This document shows, in pieces, positions 41,191-52,942 of a stretch of DNA of 64,000 nucleotides. The DNA is from Apostichopus japonicus (Eukaryota; Echinodermata; Holothuroidea; Aspidochirotida; Stichopodidae). Positions within the stretch are counted from its first letter, which is position 1. Each line of letters opens with the position of its first letter. The stretch lies in the NCBI RefSeq assembly GCF_037975245.1, contig NC_092575.1, forward strand, positions 7,723,001 through 7,787,000, in the 5' to 3' direction. The notes beneath the pieces are model-generated. The model saw only the letters and a list, made by a program, of their open reading frames with translations, was not told the origin of the DNA and ran no database searches. The position numbers and the translations under genes are program-made.

Positions 41191-41727
41191 TTCTCTCGGA
41201 TAGTTTACAACAGTTGTAAAAATAACTTGAAATTTCTAACGATATAGCGTAATACAGTGGTTGTTCTCTCCGTGTAAATGTGCGTGTACTGTATATGGAA
41301 CGGTATGATCGTCGCGCATCCGATACATGCCTGGGCTTTGCACGTGTGTTCCTAACATGACGTCATCATTGTCTTGTTGTGAAATCGCATTCTCAGATAT
41401 CTATTTTCGGATGCGAATATTAAAACGTTAATTACTAATTAGTCCTTGAGGTTTTCAAGGTGTTGAGGATAGTTTTGAACATAGATTTTCTCATAGATTC
41501 AGAGGAAGTTACTCTCGATGAGTTGGATTTTTCGTGTCATGGTCTCTTTAAGATTGTGCTCGCAAGAGAGGTCTTGTTGTAAGTTGTGTCCTTTTGCAAT
41601 TATATTCTATGCAGACAATCTTGAACTGGAATAAGCCTGAAATTTCAACAAACAATACCTATTCACATTTCAGTACCGTTTTTAATGAGGAAAGGACAAT
41701 TCTTTTTAAGTCAAACACGTTAACTGA

Positions 41728-41855
41728 AAAGTAAGCGCAACTATAGCCTGTCTCTGACGCAAGCAAAGTATCTATGCACTTTTGTAAAACTTTTTCATGT
41801 ACAGATGTATGTATACATTGAGTACCGTGTATTGATATCTATACATCTATACATC
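41728..41855 (+). repeat. Orphan diverged satellite monomer
   Basis: AAGTAAGCGCAACTATAGCC, then GACGCAAGCAAAGTATCTAT, ATGTATGTATACATTG and TATCTATACAT follow the monomer order, though with many substitutions. It stands alone 6 kb beyond the array edge and 180 bp beyond the Kolobok-like element. It shares TATCTATGC-type changes with the decayed edge monomers. Confidence 0.88.
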
Positions 41856-41929
41856 GACGAGCTGGAAAGATACACAGATACTCTTGCTACTGTGGCAGCT
41901 ATTTCGCATAACTGATCAATTCCTTCATT

Positions 41930-42300
41930 AACGAAGGAAAACTAGCATACCATGAATAAAGATTTTCGTACCTTTCTACCAACGAATGGAACTAACTGCC
42001 ACTTAATGTTAGAAAGTCTGTATACTATGTGTTATAAACGTCATAATGAAACTGCATCTTACATGTAATTCATATTTTTAAATTACAATCTCAAATTCAT
42101 GTTATCATTTACTAATATTTCTTTAATCTGTTTGTTATTCTTATTTCTCGTAATTGTTTTGTAATTGTATTTCTTTTTAATACCTTTTTGTTCTTGGTTT
42201 CTTTAGAGAGCGTCAAGGGAGATTAGCACTTTGCTCAACGAGTTTTTATTGTTGTTATAATTATGATAATAGAAATAATAAAATTAATAACAGTAATGAA
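41930..42300 (+). pseudogene. LINE 3'-end remnant
   Basis: Mixed frames around 41955-42010 give FRTFLPTNGTN and YLSTNEWN, like the end of LINE ORF2 proteins where a Trp-Asn precedes Leu-Pro. An AT-rich tail follows, ending in TTTTTATTGTTGTTATAAT and an imperfect A/T microsatellite. It is severely truncated at the 5' side and too short to place in a clade. Confidence 0.5.
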
Positions 42301-43800
42301 ATCCCTTTGCAATATTTGTCAATGCACTACATGCCCTAATATCAATGGCCCTTGGTGAACACTGACAGACAAGACATACCAACTTTTTTTAGGTTTATCT
42401 GCAAAACTTCATGAAGGAGGTGAGGGGGGGGGGGCGGTGGGGTGGCAGAACATGTTGTACTAGGGTCTCAGACTGTTGGATCTGAGCCAAGAATATATAT
42501 TCACGGACAAACAGCGCAAAAATATATTTTAAGAAGGTAAATTGTATAATATATTATTCAAATTGTTAAGCTTTCTACTCCTCTTGAAACGAATTAAATA
42601 ACTGAAAGAGATTTATTAAGTAGAAATTGCAATGAATACCATAATTCTGTTTGCTACTTTCCATTTCCTATTATTATTTGTGCAGCCAGTTTTCCGTTGC
42701 ACATTAACAAGATTAACAAACAAGATTAGATTTCAAGGATGTGACAATCTTTCTCCATAATTTCGATCTTGAAACCTTCAAACACCCATCGTCAATCTTT
42801 TGAGTGTTCGGTAATTCGGATAGTGACCGTTGTAATATTCAAAACTAACCCATTTTTTTTTTATGTATCTTTATCTATATTAAGCCTTTCTGCTCTTAGA
42901 AAAATATTAAGTCAATACTTTAAACTGTAAAAAATGAGAATTGATGATAATCGCCCATGTCAAGGTGATGTGTTATCTAACGTAGCATCGCTTTTGTATC
43001 TTCTCGCATGATTTATGACAGCCCTACATATACGTTGAGATCTTTTAGTCTTTAAGAAAGAAAAAAAAACAGTAATATATAATAATGCCGACGTCAAATG
43101 CTATGAATTGATTACCGGCAATTGCAATAATATATATAATTATTATTACACTAAGTATGGCATAAATGAATTCAACGTCCAGAGTGCGGTATAAATGAGT
43201 CCGTAACTCCGTATTATATATACTCGAGTACATTTTATGTACGCGTATTCATGACTCTGTACTAATATATGGGACCTACACGCGTACGGTATACTGCAGG
43301 ATCTTGTACTCTGATCGTTGCATATATTCATCACTTCCCCTTTAAACACAACATATATATATAAATATTGCTGCATGGGAATTTGTCTTCAGATACATTG
43401 TTCAATTATGAAAGGATGAATTTGCTGAATGCATTTTGGTTTTCAAGTAATATTAATTGTCAGTAACAAGACTATATTATGCATGTATATGTGTATACTG
43501 ATCGTAATTTGTATGGCGCTTGTATAATTAACGCATGTTGGTTGATGACATATTTCAACTTTCGGTCACAGATGTTCTCGAGGTAGGCTACTAATTCAAG
43601 GGTTCACTTTATCCCCGGAGTTGAAAAGTAGCTTTTAAACACCAGATCCTGCTAGGATCGAAACGTCAGACCCTCTTATGGTTACACATTAAATATCCTC
43701 AACAGAAACGACAATAACAGCTTCAGCCCCAGTGTGTTTTTGTTTTTTGCAAACGTAGGTTACAGACTGCTTATATCTACATATATACTAAAGTGTGGTT
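42300..43800. other. AT-rich non-coding stretch
   Basis: No gene was seen. A G-run with GGGGGGGGGGGGCGGTGGGG lies near 42423-42445. Near 43650-43700 the words AGGATCGAAACGTCAGACCC resemble a motif seen near the ends of Penelope-like elements, but nothing else supports that. Confidence 0.5.
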
Positions 43801-43816
43801 GTTAAATAGAGTTATT

Positions 43817-44400
43817 TTACTTCCTTGACATGTAGCTGCAGCGCAACACAACAGGGAGCAGCTGTTTACACGCCGGAGTGAGCAGCGTTATTGTTTGAAG
43901 TCGGTCAGTGACCGTCGATAACGATCCCTTATGTGACAAAAAATACCAAATATACTTAAGGAGAGACTTAACTAATTCATTTATATGTTGCCCCCGGTTT
44001 AGATTTTCATCAAAGTAAAACCCGAGTACAAATTGTGCTTCCCTCAAAAGAAAACCGTCGAAAAAAAAAAACACAGACCAGTTTAGACATTATTCTTGCT
44101 AGCCTTAATAAAAATTGTACGATTAGTTTTAACTAATATGTAAAGTGAGTATTTTTTTGTTATTGTTGCCTGAAACCAATCTTTCAGTTGGCAGCTTCGT
44201 ATCGCAGTACCCATCTCAATCAAATTCTCGCAGTTATTTATTAGTAATAAAATCGCGTGAGTCGTCAGTCAAGGGAATAATTCAAATATTGCCATTCTGG
44301 GTATCATTAACATATATAGAATAAAGAACAATAGCCCCCCCCCCCACCCCTCCCCAAACAGAAACCTGTGGGAATCCCAATGGAGACACCCAAATCATAG
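43817..44400 (-). pseudogene. LINE reverse transcriptase fragment
   Basis: Reading on the minus strand from about 44390, a motif like the RT Gly-rich turn (WDSHRF region, now expanded by a C-run at 44336-44350) is followed by SIYVNDTQNGN near 44302-44325, the Tyr-x-Asn-Asp that precedes the catalytic segment. Further on, PLTDDS occupies the place of the Tyr/Phe-Ala-Asp-Asp site. The longest open piece (43817-44074) gives GFYFDENLNRGQHINELVKS, typical of the RT thumb region of CR1/Jockey-like LINEs. Frames change several times and stops occur. The endonuclease and 3' tail were not found. Confidence 0.65.
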
Positions 44401-44595
44401 GGATAGAAATTGTTTACGAAATAGCACAAAACTAGGTAGTTTAACGAGAAACTTGACTATAGAATGCCATGGTGACCCAGTTTCCTTAGAAGTATATTGC
44501 ATCCCTGTCAAACGCCATAATCGTAAACCTATTTGTGGTCATGCAGGGGGATGAGTGTATATGTGTGTATGTGCGGTATGTGTGACGCCTTGCTT

Positions 44596-44880
44596 GTAAA
44601 CACGATATCTCAAGAGGGGAAGATTGAACCAATCATATTTCGTGTGTAGGAGTACCACATTGAGTAGAAGGAGACTATTGTTTCTGGAGGAGGTTAAAGG
44701 TCATTTGGGGTCACCAGTGGTAAAATTGTGAAAACCTCGTAAACACGATATCTCAAAAAGAAAAACTTGGACTAATCTTATAGTTCATGTTTAGAAGTAC
44801 CACATTGAGTAGAAGAAGCCTATTGTTTCTGGAGGAGATCAAAGGTCATTGGGGGTCACCAGAGGTCAAAATGTGAAACC
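44596..44880. repeat. Two tandem copies of a ~143-bp repeat
   Basis: GTAAACACGATATCTCAA occurs at 44596 and 44739. Each copy continues through AAGTACCACATTGAGTAGAA (AGGAGTACCAC in the first), TATTGTTTCTGGAGGAG and AAAGGTCAT, then GGGGTCACCAG. The copies differ at several positions. AGGTCA/GGGTCA words recur within them. Confidence 0.88.
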
Positions 44881-44899
44881 TTGTTTCATAATCTACCGT

Positions 44900-47800
44900 A
44901 TCTCCAACCGACCAGCCTGTAAGATAACATGTGCGTATAACAAGAGGAGAGGCTGTTGGCAATTTTTATGGGCATCCGTAGATAGTACCAGAGAAAGTCG
45001 AACCAATCGCCATCGGTTTACTGTTTAGCTAACTGCATACGTCGTTGCATTACAAACTGAGGTGTGCAGTTTGTACATCAATCGTTCATTAGTTTGTACA
45101 TAAATCGTACCGTTGTAAATCACAGGTATTAAATCTTTGCTTCCGTTGTTGAAGTTTTCCGTCGTATTTCGCAATTGTCGAGATTCAGTGCCAAATACAA
45201 ACTTCAGGTTTGGATGTCGTTACGTTGGGGAAATTACCAGGTGTTTATCCTGTCCATAGTGTAATTGTACATCAAAATAGTAGTTCGGGCCAATAGCTAT
45301 ATCTGTTTAACAAGCAGAAGTCTAGCGCAATGAAGTCATCGAAACCTTAACGCATTTTGCATTCTGGTTAAATATAAGTATATACAATCCAAAAACGTAT
45401 TTACATTTGCTCTAGGTTGGAACGGATGTAATTTTATAAACACTTTTCGATGTATAGTGAAAGCATGACATTGAGACTAGACATCTCGTAATCCGAACTG
45501 GAAAACATGTCGTTTTGTCTTAAGGAAAAATAGTTAACGGTTTTTAATGACGCTTTCCATGAATTTACAATACACGAGAGAAAATATAGTTATCGGTCTG
45601 CAACAGAGTATGTATTAATCATCATTAGTCTTTTTGCTTTTTATATGAAAACACAGACCTTTTTACCTTTGTCTGGATGTATATAACCAAGTATAAATTT
45701 ATAGAAAATATAATCTAACTCAGGGTTTCCCTAACTTTATCCTCCCATGAATCCCCTTGTGGATGTCAGAGTTGTCCACGAACTTTTGGAAACATGAGTC
45801 ATTATTATACTATAATACGCATAACAGCCTGTGTCTGTTTCATAATTAAGTTATTTATCACATGCACGGTACGGTACGGCAACATTAACTGAGAAATGGC
45901 GACAATATCACTTCCATTTGTTTGTAATGAAATAACGTTATACCTCGCTGAAGAAAGATATAAATTTTTCTTTAGACCAGCTTCAAGGAAGGAGAGGGGG
46001 GGGGGGGACGATATGATATCTTTGGCCTAGATATGGTTTTTTGTTGTGATCACTTTTTCTTATATTATTCTATTAGATGGGTCAGTAAGAGGACGTATTT
46101 TTGGTTTCCCAATGTTTTAGGGTTGAGGTTAGCCCGAGTGTAGTGACTTGGACTGGTGACGAGAATAAATATTTGATGGTCCTTAAAAGAGCCGTTACTT
46201 AACATGACCCAGAGTCATTCCAGAAGGGACGGTGTTTTGCTATATGGAACGCTGAAAAGGCAACATTTCTTCTGTTGTCCAATTTAGAGTTGCTGTGGTT
46301 GTTGTTTTCTTATTATGTTGTTTAGTCACAATTTCTGTTGCTTGTATTCTGTTCTTTGACCATGCGGGTTGTACATCTATACTTGGTTATCCGAAGATTC
46401 GACTTTTGTAGACGAAGAAGGCAGGAATAGCTGGTATGAGATTGCCCATTTTAGTGATATGGATATCATCCATATTTTAGCGTTATCTTATTTAGGAGAA
46501 TCTAGTCTCAATTTCGATATCAAAAGCCTTATCATCACGAGAATGTTATTGAATATTTGAAAAACAAACACTCGGACTTCGAAATGGTTTGCCTATATTT
46601 TCGAGTGTATAGACGAAAGTTTGAGATCGAATGGTCACCGGACAATGCTGGGGAAAAAATGTCGAAATGGAGACTTTTCCCCCGAAATTTTGACGACTGT
46701 ATCCAAGGAAAACGTTAAAATATAAATTTTGGGAAGATAGTCGAACTTTTGAGACAAAAAGTTCCTAATTCCAATATATATTATTTGAGCTATCGTAGCA
46801 TCTAAAAATATAAACTTTTAATAAGGACTCACATCTCCAAACTGCATCGGGTTTCTGCCCCCCCCCCCCCCCTCCAATCCCGCTTCAGTTGTTTATATAG
46901 ATTCCGTCGCCGTTGGTGCGTTTTGCCTTCCTACTGTCGTTTTCATAAACATTTGAGTCAATATAATATAATATAATACAATATAACATAACATAATTTA
47001 TATACATAACTGGTACAAATTTAACTGGGGAGCCCTAAAAATTGAGCAAATTTCAAAATTTGCTCTGTGTATGTAATGAATACTGGGGTAAAGTAAGTGT
47101 CTTGACGACGGAATTTCTCACATCAAATAGAGTGCATAGAATTGCACATCTAGCAAATTTCTCTCAGTGGTGATCGAATCTATGAGGGTGCTTCATTTCG
47201 ATAAATTTTATTCTTATTATGAAAGAAGTACAATGCAAGTTCGTTAAAATTGCCAGAAATTGACGAATCACACACACAGAAAAAGCTGCTGTAACTCACG
47301 TCATTGAGACGTTTCTAAATACGTAATCTCATAAAGGAAACAAAACTCTTTGCATGCAACCCTCCATAATACTTTGTATGATTGTTAAAATACCCCATGA
47401 AAATTGTTACTCAAAGGGGTAATCCGGTGCCTGAATATACATGTATATGTAAAAAAAAAACTATCGTAATTGCATTTTTATGGCATTTTGTCTTCCTTCA
47501 AATTCGGTGACATTTTGTGAATGCAACTGGCAACCACAGAGTGTATGATGCCATCTCGGCAATTCAGTTGAAAACTTATTTATTATTTTTTTTTAAATGA
47601 TATTTAGGCCCACTTATTCACATCAGAGGAATATTATATTTCTGCAACACATTTGCATTTTGATGAAATTCTAAATACAAAGAACTTCAACATCTAAGGA
47701 AACATTGTAAAATGTATCAGGTTTCAAGAATAAATAATCAACCACAATGTAACAGAACAGTGAAACTTCTGAAGAAGCTAACATGACGTCACACACCACC

Positions 47801-48940
47801 CTCTGTTATATAGTCTACGGACGAGCCGAGGGTTTAGCCAATCAAAATAAACTCCTTTCAATCAACCATATCTTAAGTTAGGTACAAGTTATTGAAATTG
47901 GGAATTCAATTAACATCGTGAATTTGTTCTCCTTGTCCATAAAAGTGTCACATTGTCTGCTCCGTAAATACCTTTAGCTTGCGACATCATTTGACTTTCC
48001 AATTTGTAAAATTCTTTAATGATTTTCAAGAGCAGACGAAAGTTGGAACGATTTGAATAATAATTTGCAAAATCAGTTTTTAAAACAAATATTTAATTTG
48101 TGTTTGTGAGTTTTGTCGTCTCAGCCCCTGTGCTTGATTAATTAAACATATGTTTCTTTTACATCTCCTGTCATTGCTAATGTTTTATTTTCTCACTGTA
48201 ATTTATCTTTCGTCCTTTTTGTAGCATTTTCTTTCCTTTATTTTCATAAGCTTTGAATTGCCTGTTTTGTTGTTGTTGTGATTCTTTGCCTTAGGTCTTA
48301 ATTTATTCACACTTTTGGTTCATATGTTGTTTTATATTTGTACCACTGCTACATATGGAAAGTAAATTGTAATTGAATTCCGTTATTCAGCTTAAGTGCA
48401 TTTGTCATGTTTAAAGTCCCTGTAGCGGAAGACATCAGAGAAGGCTGCTAGCCCTTAGGGCTGAAAACAGAGCTGTTGTCAGAGTACTGCACAAACATTA
48501 CAATAATTAAGCCATTATAAATAAAGTAGGCAATCGTCATTGGAGCAATATTAAATTTGATAAACCATAAGCTTCTTCTATACTTGCATGATAGGTTGCG
48601 ACCTACCGATTTGATTATCCAATCTAAGTCGATTACAAATATTCATTTGCCTTGGTCATTTATTTGCATTATATATACATCAATATCGCCTCAAAATATA
48701 TATGGCTATACTTACACATAATTACTATGCATGCTCAAGCTTAGGGCTATCGCCGTCCGCCATAGAGCAGGAAGAAATTATATCTCGTAAGGAACAGCTG
48801 CGAATTCAGAGCGTGTAGGAAGAGCGTAAATTACTGTCAATCGCAAGTTATGGAACGCCATAACGGCCACCAAATATGATAATGTTCGGCCGGTTATGTT
48901 CAAGAAGTTCATGTAAGATTTAACCTGCTACATTGTGAGC
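44900..48940. other. Long non-coding stretch with simple repeats only
   Basis: I found no gene, RNA or clear transposon here. Simple tracts include a G-run near 45995-46008, a C-run near 46858-46872 and a degenerate (ATAAT)n near 46960-47000. A 63-codon open frame at 46369-46560 has no recognised features. Around 48411-48490 the sequence starting TTTAAAGTCCCTGTAGCGG may be a transposon end but has no partner. Confidence 0.55.
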
Positions 48941-48949
48941 ATGTATAAA

Positions 48950-49925
48950 TTTAAAATTTAAAAGACGGGTTTATGCAGCAAATCTGAAAATCAGCGTTGG
49001 GGTCCCCCAGGGAGGTCCATCATCAGCACTGTTATTTACAGTTTACAATGACGAAATAAGATGGCAATCTAACTGTTCTGTCATAAAAATATGCAGACGA
49101 CAAAGCAATCTCTGTTAGAATATCTAAATCCTCACATAATGTGTATCAAAGTAATTATGAATCTGTGGTATCTCATGTTGCTTTTGTCTGTGATGAAGAG
49201 AACTTACTTCTTAACCCAAAGGATTCTAAAGAGCTGATTTTTGAAAATAACAATATTAAACATGAAGGCCTACTCACTGCCAAAGCACGGAAAACTGTGA
49301 TACAGGGTCCCGAAGTTGACCGTACTGAACAGACGATGTATTTAGGGTTGTGTATAGACAATAAGCTTAATTTTATGTGTCATATTTCCATAATTTTAAA
49401 GAGGGTTTATTTTATCATTTCTACTCTATCTTTTATTGTGACATATTTTAAGATAGACGTAAGAATGGAAGTTTTTAATACCTATATTTTTTTTACCTCA
49501 TATTATATACGCTGTTCCTGCCTGGTACCCTTTTTTTTTACTTGTAAAGGATCAGAAAAGAATTATAGCCTCCTTGCGTTACAGTGCCAAAAATGTTTAG
49601 CCTAGATTTGATCACCCTTATTATAACCAATGCAGCAACAGACTAATTATAATTTGAGAAATAGAACAATCACGCAAACATTTCAAACTTTACATTTGAG
49701 AAATTCTTTCGTTTATAGGGCTGCCATATTGATTATTAAGGGAGTTGTTCCACAAAACCTACTTTAATTCCATCATTCACTTTTTGATTTATTATTTGTA
49801 CCTATAGCACATGCTATTTCAAGCTTTATAACTCTTAACTGTTTTTCATATCCTATTTATAAATATGTAATTTCATGTATTTACACTGGATTTTAATAAA
49901 CTTGAAACTTGTCTCATTTTGTTCC
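48950..49925 (+). pseudogene. LINE reverse transcriptase remnant with 3' UTR
   Basis: From about 48998 the frame gives VGVPQGGPSSALLF and VYNDEI, the classic RT motif before the catalytic site. A one-base shift in the A-run near 49085 moves to another frame, which starts with YADD (49090-49101), the catalytic Asp pair intact. This frame continues open to 49605 with NLLLNPKDSKELIF and YLGLCIDNKLNF, the usual thumb region of CR1/Rex-like LINEs. A further shift near 49530 exposes AVPAWYPFF and RIIASLRYSAK in the neighbouring frame, and translation would end near 49600. The AT-rich 3' part ends with AATAAACTTGAAACTTGTC near 49915. The 5' half, including the endonuclease, is missing, as is typical of truncated LINE insertions. 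Confidence 0.8.
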
Positions 49926-51460
49926 ATTCGATGTGTTTGGCTAGTTAAATGTCAAGCTGTGATGGGGAGAGTTGTAGAATTTTGCACTTGATTGGGCTAT
50001 AGACATCATTGCGTCTACTGTGACCTTCTGTCTACTTAATGTTTCTTTGTTTTATGATAAATCAACATTCCATATGCATTCATTTGTTCATTACGTGAAA
50101 ACAAATTAAACAGTGAAGATACACATCATTAGGCCGGGGTATGCATGGTTGGTTAATAATTATTTTAGTAAGCCAAACATTAGGCCAATATCACTAATAG
50201 TTATATTTGTAATAACCTACCATTTCGTAGCTTGCTATTCAGACTCTTAATCATGGACGTTTAATATGAATCTAAGAGACTGACTTCGGTCAGCTTGCGG
50301 CTTTGAAAGGCCAACGATGGCTTCTTCGCGAGTTCCTGCTTGCAGAGGATCTAACATACATACATTCTATATGGCCATTGCAACTATAGTCTTTACAGTT
50401 ATACAACAGTAAATACAAGTTTTTTTTTTACAAGCTGTGAGTAAAAAATAACCATTATAGTAACCAATGGAAAAGAATTATGTGGAAATATTGTGAACTG
50501 TGGTTTATAACAGCTGCAGTTGGTTTGTCTTGATGGGTATTAAATACTGTGTCAGATCTGTTTTTGTTGCTACATTATGATACTAAATTATTTTTCAATT
50601 TTTTTCTCTTTGTATTTTGATTTGTTTATTTCTTTATGCTTTCCTTTCAGTAAATGAAATCATTGTGGACACAGAAAGACAGCGAACAGTGAGGAAGACA
50701 CACTGAAGTATGTGAATGATCAAAAAATTACCATGTAAAAGGTAAACATTTTCAAGATTAACTGCGTAGGGTATTCGATATTGAAAGAGCTTTTTATATT
50801 GGGAGTTGTCAGAGGTTGATTCACTTCTACAAATTTAATTAGAAAACAATCATGCAAGTTGTCATTTTGGATAGACAGTTTCAAACAATGTTATAGTCTG
50901 TATATACTTGTGCAGGATAAAAATAGTAACATTTTATGTAAGGTAGGTTGATCTCATTTGATAGCTGAATTTGTTGTCTTTCATATGTTGTTTTTCATAT
51001 ATTTATTCCTGCATTTTTCCAACATTTTTAGGTTATAGGTAGAGGACTGATAACTAGCAATAGTTTTACAAAAAAACTGCCAGTTCCTGTTGCAATACAA
51101 TGGACGGTTTTGCACATGCGTGGTAAGATAGTGACCTATTAGAGGGAAAGGCTTCATCAGGATTTCCATTCTTTTTCAAATTCAAAGGCAAGAGTTAATT
51201 ATGTTTTTGAAAGAAAAAATCATAAATTGATATAAATAGCTATCAGTCAATTTGTCTTCAGATTTACTCCTCTTTTGACCTTGATCCCAACGAACATTGT
51301 ACAAGTTAAAAAAAAAATATGTTAGCATTTTGACTTTGATCCGAACGTGCACACGTTAGAAACATATATGTGAGCATGTTGAATTTGATCTTAAGGTGCA
51401 TTTTACAAGTGCGAAACACATGTGAGCATTTTGAATTTGGTTACTGTTTGATTTTAGTAT
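49926..51460. other. Non-coding stretch between LINE remnant and SET fragment
   Basis: No coding region was recognised. A possible acceptor CTTTCAG ends near 50650 and is followed by a short open stretch (VNEIIVDTERQRTVRKTH, then stop), which might be a decayed exon but matches nothing I know. Confidence 0.4.
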
Positions 51461-51465
51461 TGATT

Positions 51466-51658
51466 GCAACCCAAGAGCCAAGAGAAGGACCGTTTCTTGG
51501 TCGCCTAGTTTATCATGGTAAAAGGAACAAAATTCACACAAACTTCAAAGTAATTGATGTCCATGGGCAACCAGCTCAATATCGCTTTGCGAGACATTGA
51601 GAAAGGCGCAGAACTCCAGTATGATTACAATGTGAGCAACTTACCTCGGAAAAATGAG
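51466..51658 (+). pseudogene. SET-domain exon fragment (lysine methyltransferase-like), frameshifted
   Basis: One frame gives EPREGPFLGRLVYHGKRN, then KVIDVHGQPAQYRF; a one-base shift near 51585 continues as ALRDIEKGAELQYDYNV and SNLPRKNE, before a donor-like GTACAT. This is the C-terminal half of a SET domain: the usual Gly-Arg-Leu-x-Asn-His motif, a core strand (Val-Ile-Asp-x-x-Gly), Arg-Asp-Ile-x-x-Gly-x-Glu-Leu, and the Tyr-Asp-Tyr of the active-site pocket. The Asn of the Asn-His motif, which contacts the methyl donor, is Tyr here. The frameshift and this change make a working enzyme unlikely. It resembles KMT5A/SETD8-like SET domains best, but the assignment within the SET group is weak. 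Flanking exons were not recognised with confidence. Confidence 0.65.
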
Positions 51659-51659
51659 G

Positions 51660-52942
51660 TACATTTTGATTCTTTAACTTTCAGTACTTCTGCAGCATCT
51701 GTCTTCATTATTGAAACTTGCCAGATGGGTTAATCATGTAATAAAGTTGTTTTCTTAGATCTCCCGAAATTTGGAAAATTCCTTTAGAAATGCAGTTAGT
51801 GCAGTACAGGTTAGCTACCAGTCAAGTTACATGTATTCATACCGTGAACATTACCAAGTTGATTATCACCATTTTAGCTACAATATCTTGCTACAATTCT
51901 AACTATGTAGCTGTAAATAATCAATCCCAAGTTCCTTTCTGTATTTTCCTTTCACAATTGCAGATAGAAATGACTATATCGATCTTTCAGATGTGATTGT
52001 CCCTTTAAACAGAATAGGCAAAATATAGATTTGCTGGCATGTAAGTTTGTTAGTTTGAACTAAAAAAAAAAAAAAAAAAGCTTGCAATAAGCAAATAATT
52101 AATTAATTAATTTTATAAGTCCTCGAAATTTTATAAGTCCTTATCAAACTGTATTGTGATCACATTGAATTCGAATAAAGTATTATTTTTAATAATTGTA
52201 GAAAGATATTCTTGTAATTTCTAATCAGTCTATCTATTTCATAGACTTTATCTCATTCTGCACAGTCAACACCTGAATTAACTGAAGTCAGCTGCAGACC
52301 ACTCACAGTCCGCCAAAAAAAAAAAAACGGGGAGTGCAATTTAAGGTACAGTAAACAGACAGTCACATAACACGCATTCAAAGAGTGGGGTCGCGTGGGA
52401 GGGGGTGGAAAGCCTACAGGGTTTGCAGCCCTTCCTGATTATGTCAGTGGAAGATGTCTTAAGGACAATATGTAGTTTTGGATTTGTTGCTCAAACCTAA
52501 GCCTAACAATGGTTTGTTTTATAACTCAAAAAAAATGGTCCTTGCTTGTAATTTTCGAAATATGACAGACATCGATTACAGTGAGCAATCATCATGTAAG
52601 ATGAGGGAGGGGTTCGAAGTCATTGTCAGAAAAGGCAAGATCATTTATGAGTTCCCAATATACAGGTATTATTATTATTATTATTTTTATTTGTTAATAG
52701 AAAAACCGGGATCTCTTGCTGCGGCTTGGGCGAGCGGGGTTCGGGCGGGAGGGGGGGGGGGTGGGTGCTAATGGAATGAAGGTGTTGGCGTGATGGGGAG
52801 GGGAGTCAACACAGGCATGTGGACGTTGACATTGAAGCTTTTATTTATTGTCTAATTATTGTTTCATTGATGACCTATAAGCATGACTAATATATGTAAT
52901 GTTGATAAATGTAAGAAAAACATCTGTAAAAAGACTTAGAAG
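51660..52942. other. Non-coding stretch with simple repeats
   Basis: Contains an A-run at about 52061-52079, an ATTA tract near 52098-52113, an A-run near 52315-52327, a (TAT)n near 52667-52686 and a G-run near 52750-52761. The open frame 52478-52771 crosses the (TAT)n and G tracts and has no recognised domain. Confidence 0.5.

Larger units (their letters stand above)
38339..41547. mobile_element. Kolobok-like DNA transposon, TTAA target duplication
   Basis: The left end AGTGGCCATGACACGAAAA (from 38339) and the inverted right end AGAGACCATGACACGAAAA (ending 41547) differ at two of 19 positions. TTAA flanks both ends (38335-38338 and 41548-41551). TTAA duplication with a THAP-bearing protein is characteristic of the Kolobok superfamily, and a broken THAP domain is present near the right end. 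The remaining 3.2 kb is too short and decayed for a full transposase. A second, opposed gene fragment resembles the P2X7 C-terminal domain. PiggyBac also uses TTAA but lacks THAP. The interval 39650-40940 has no recognised domain. Confidence 0.78.

Noticed and set aside
43620-43720. Penelope-like element end (AGGATCGAAACGTCAGACCC)
   Set aside because: Only one short word supports it; no RT, GIY-YIG domain or repeat structure nearby.
48411-52010. Single TTAA transposon between TTTAAAGTCCCTG and GTCCCTTTAAAC
   Set aside because: The two ends do not match as inverted repeats beyond TTTAAA.
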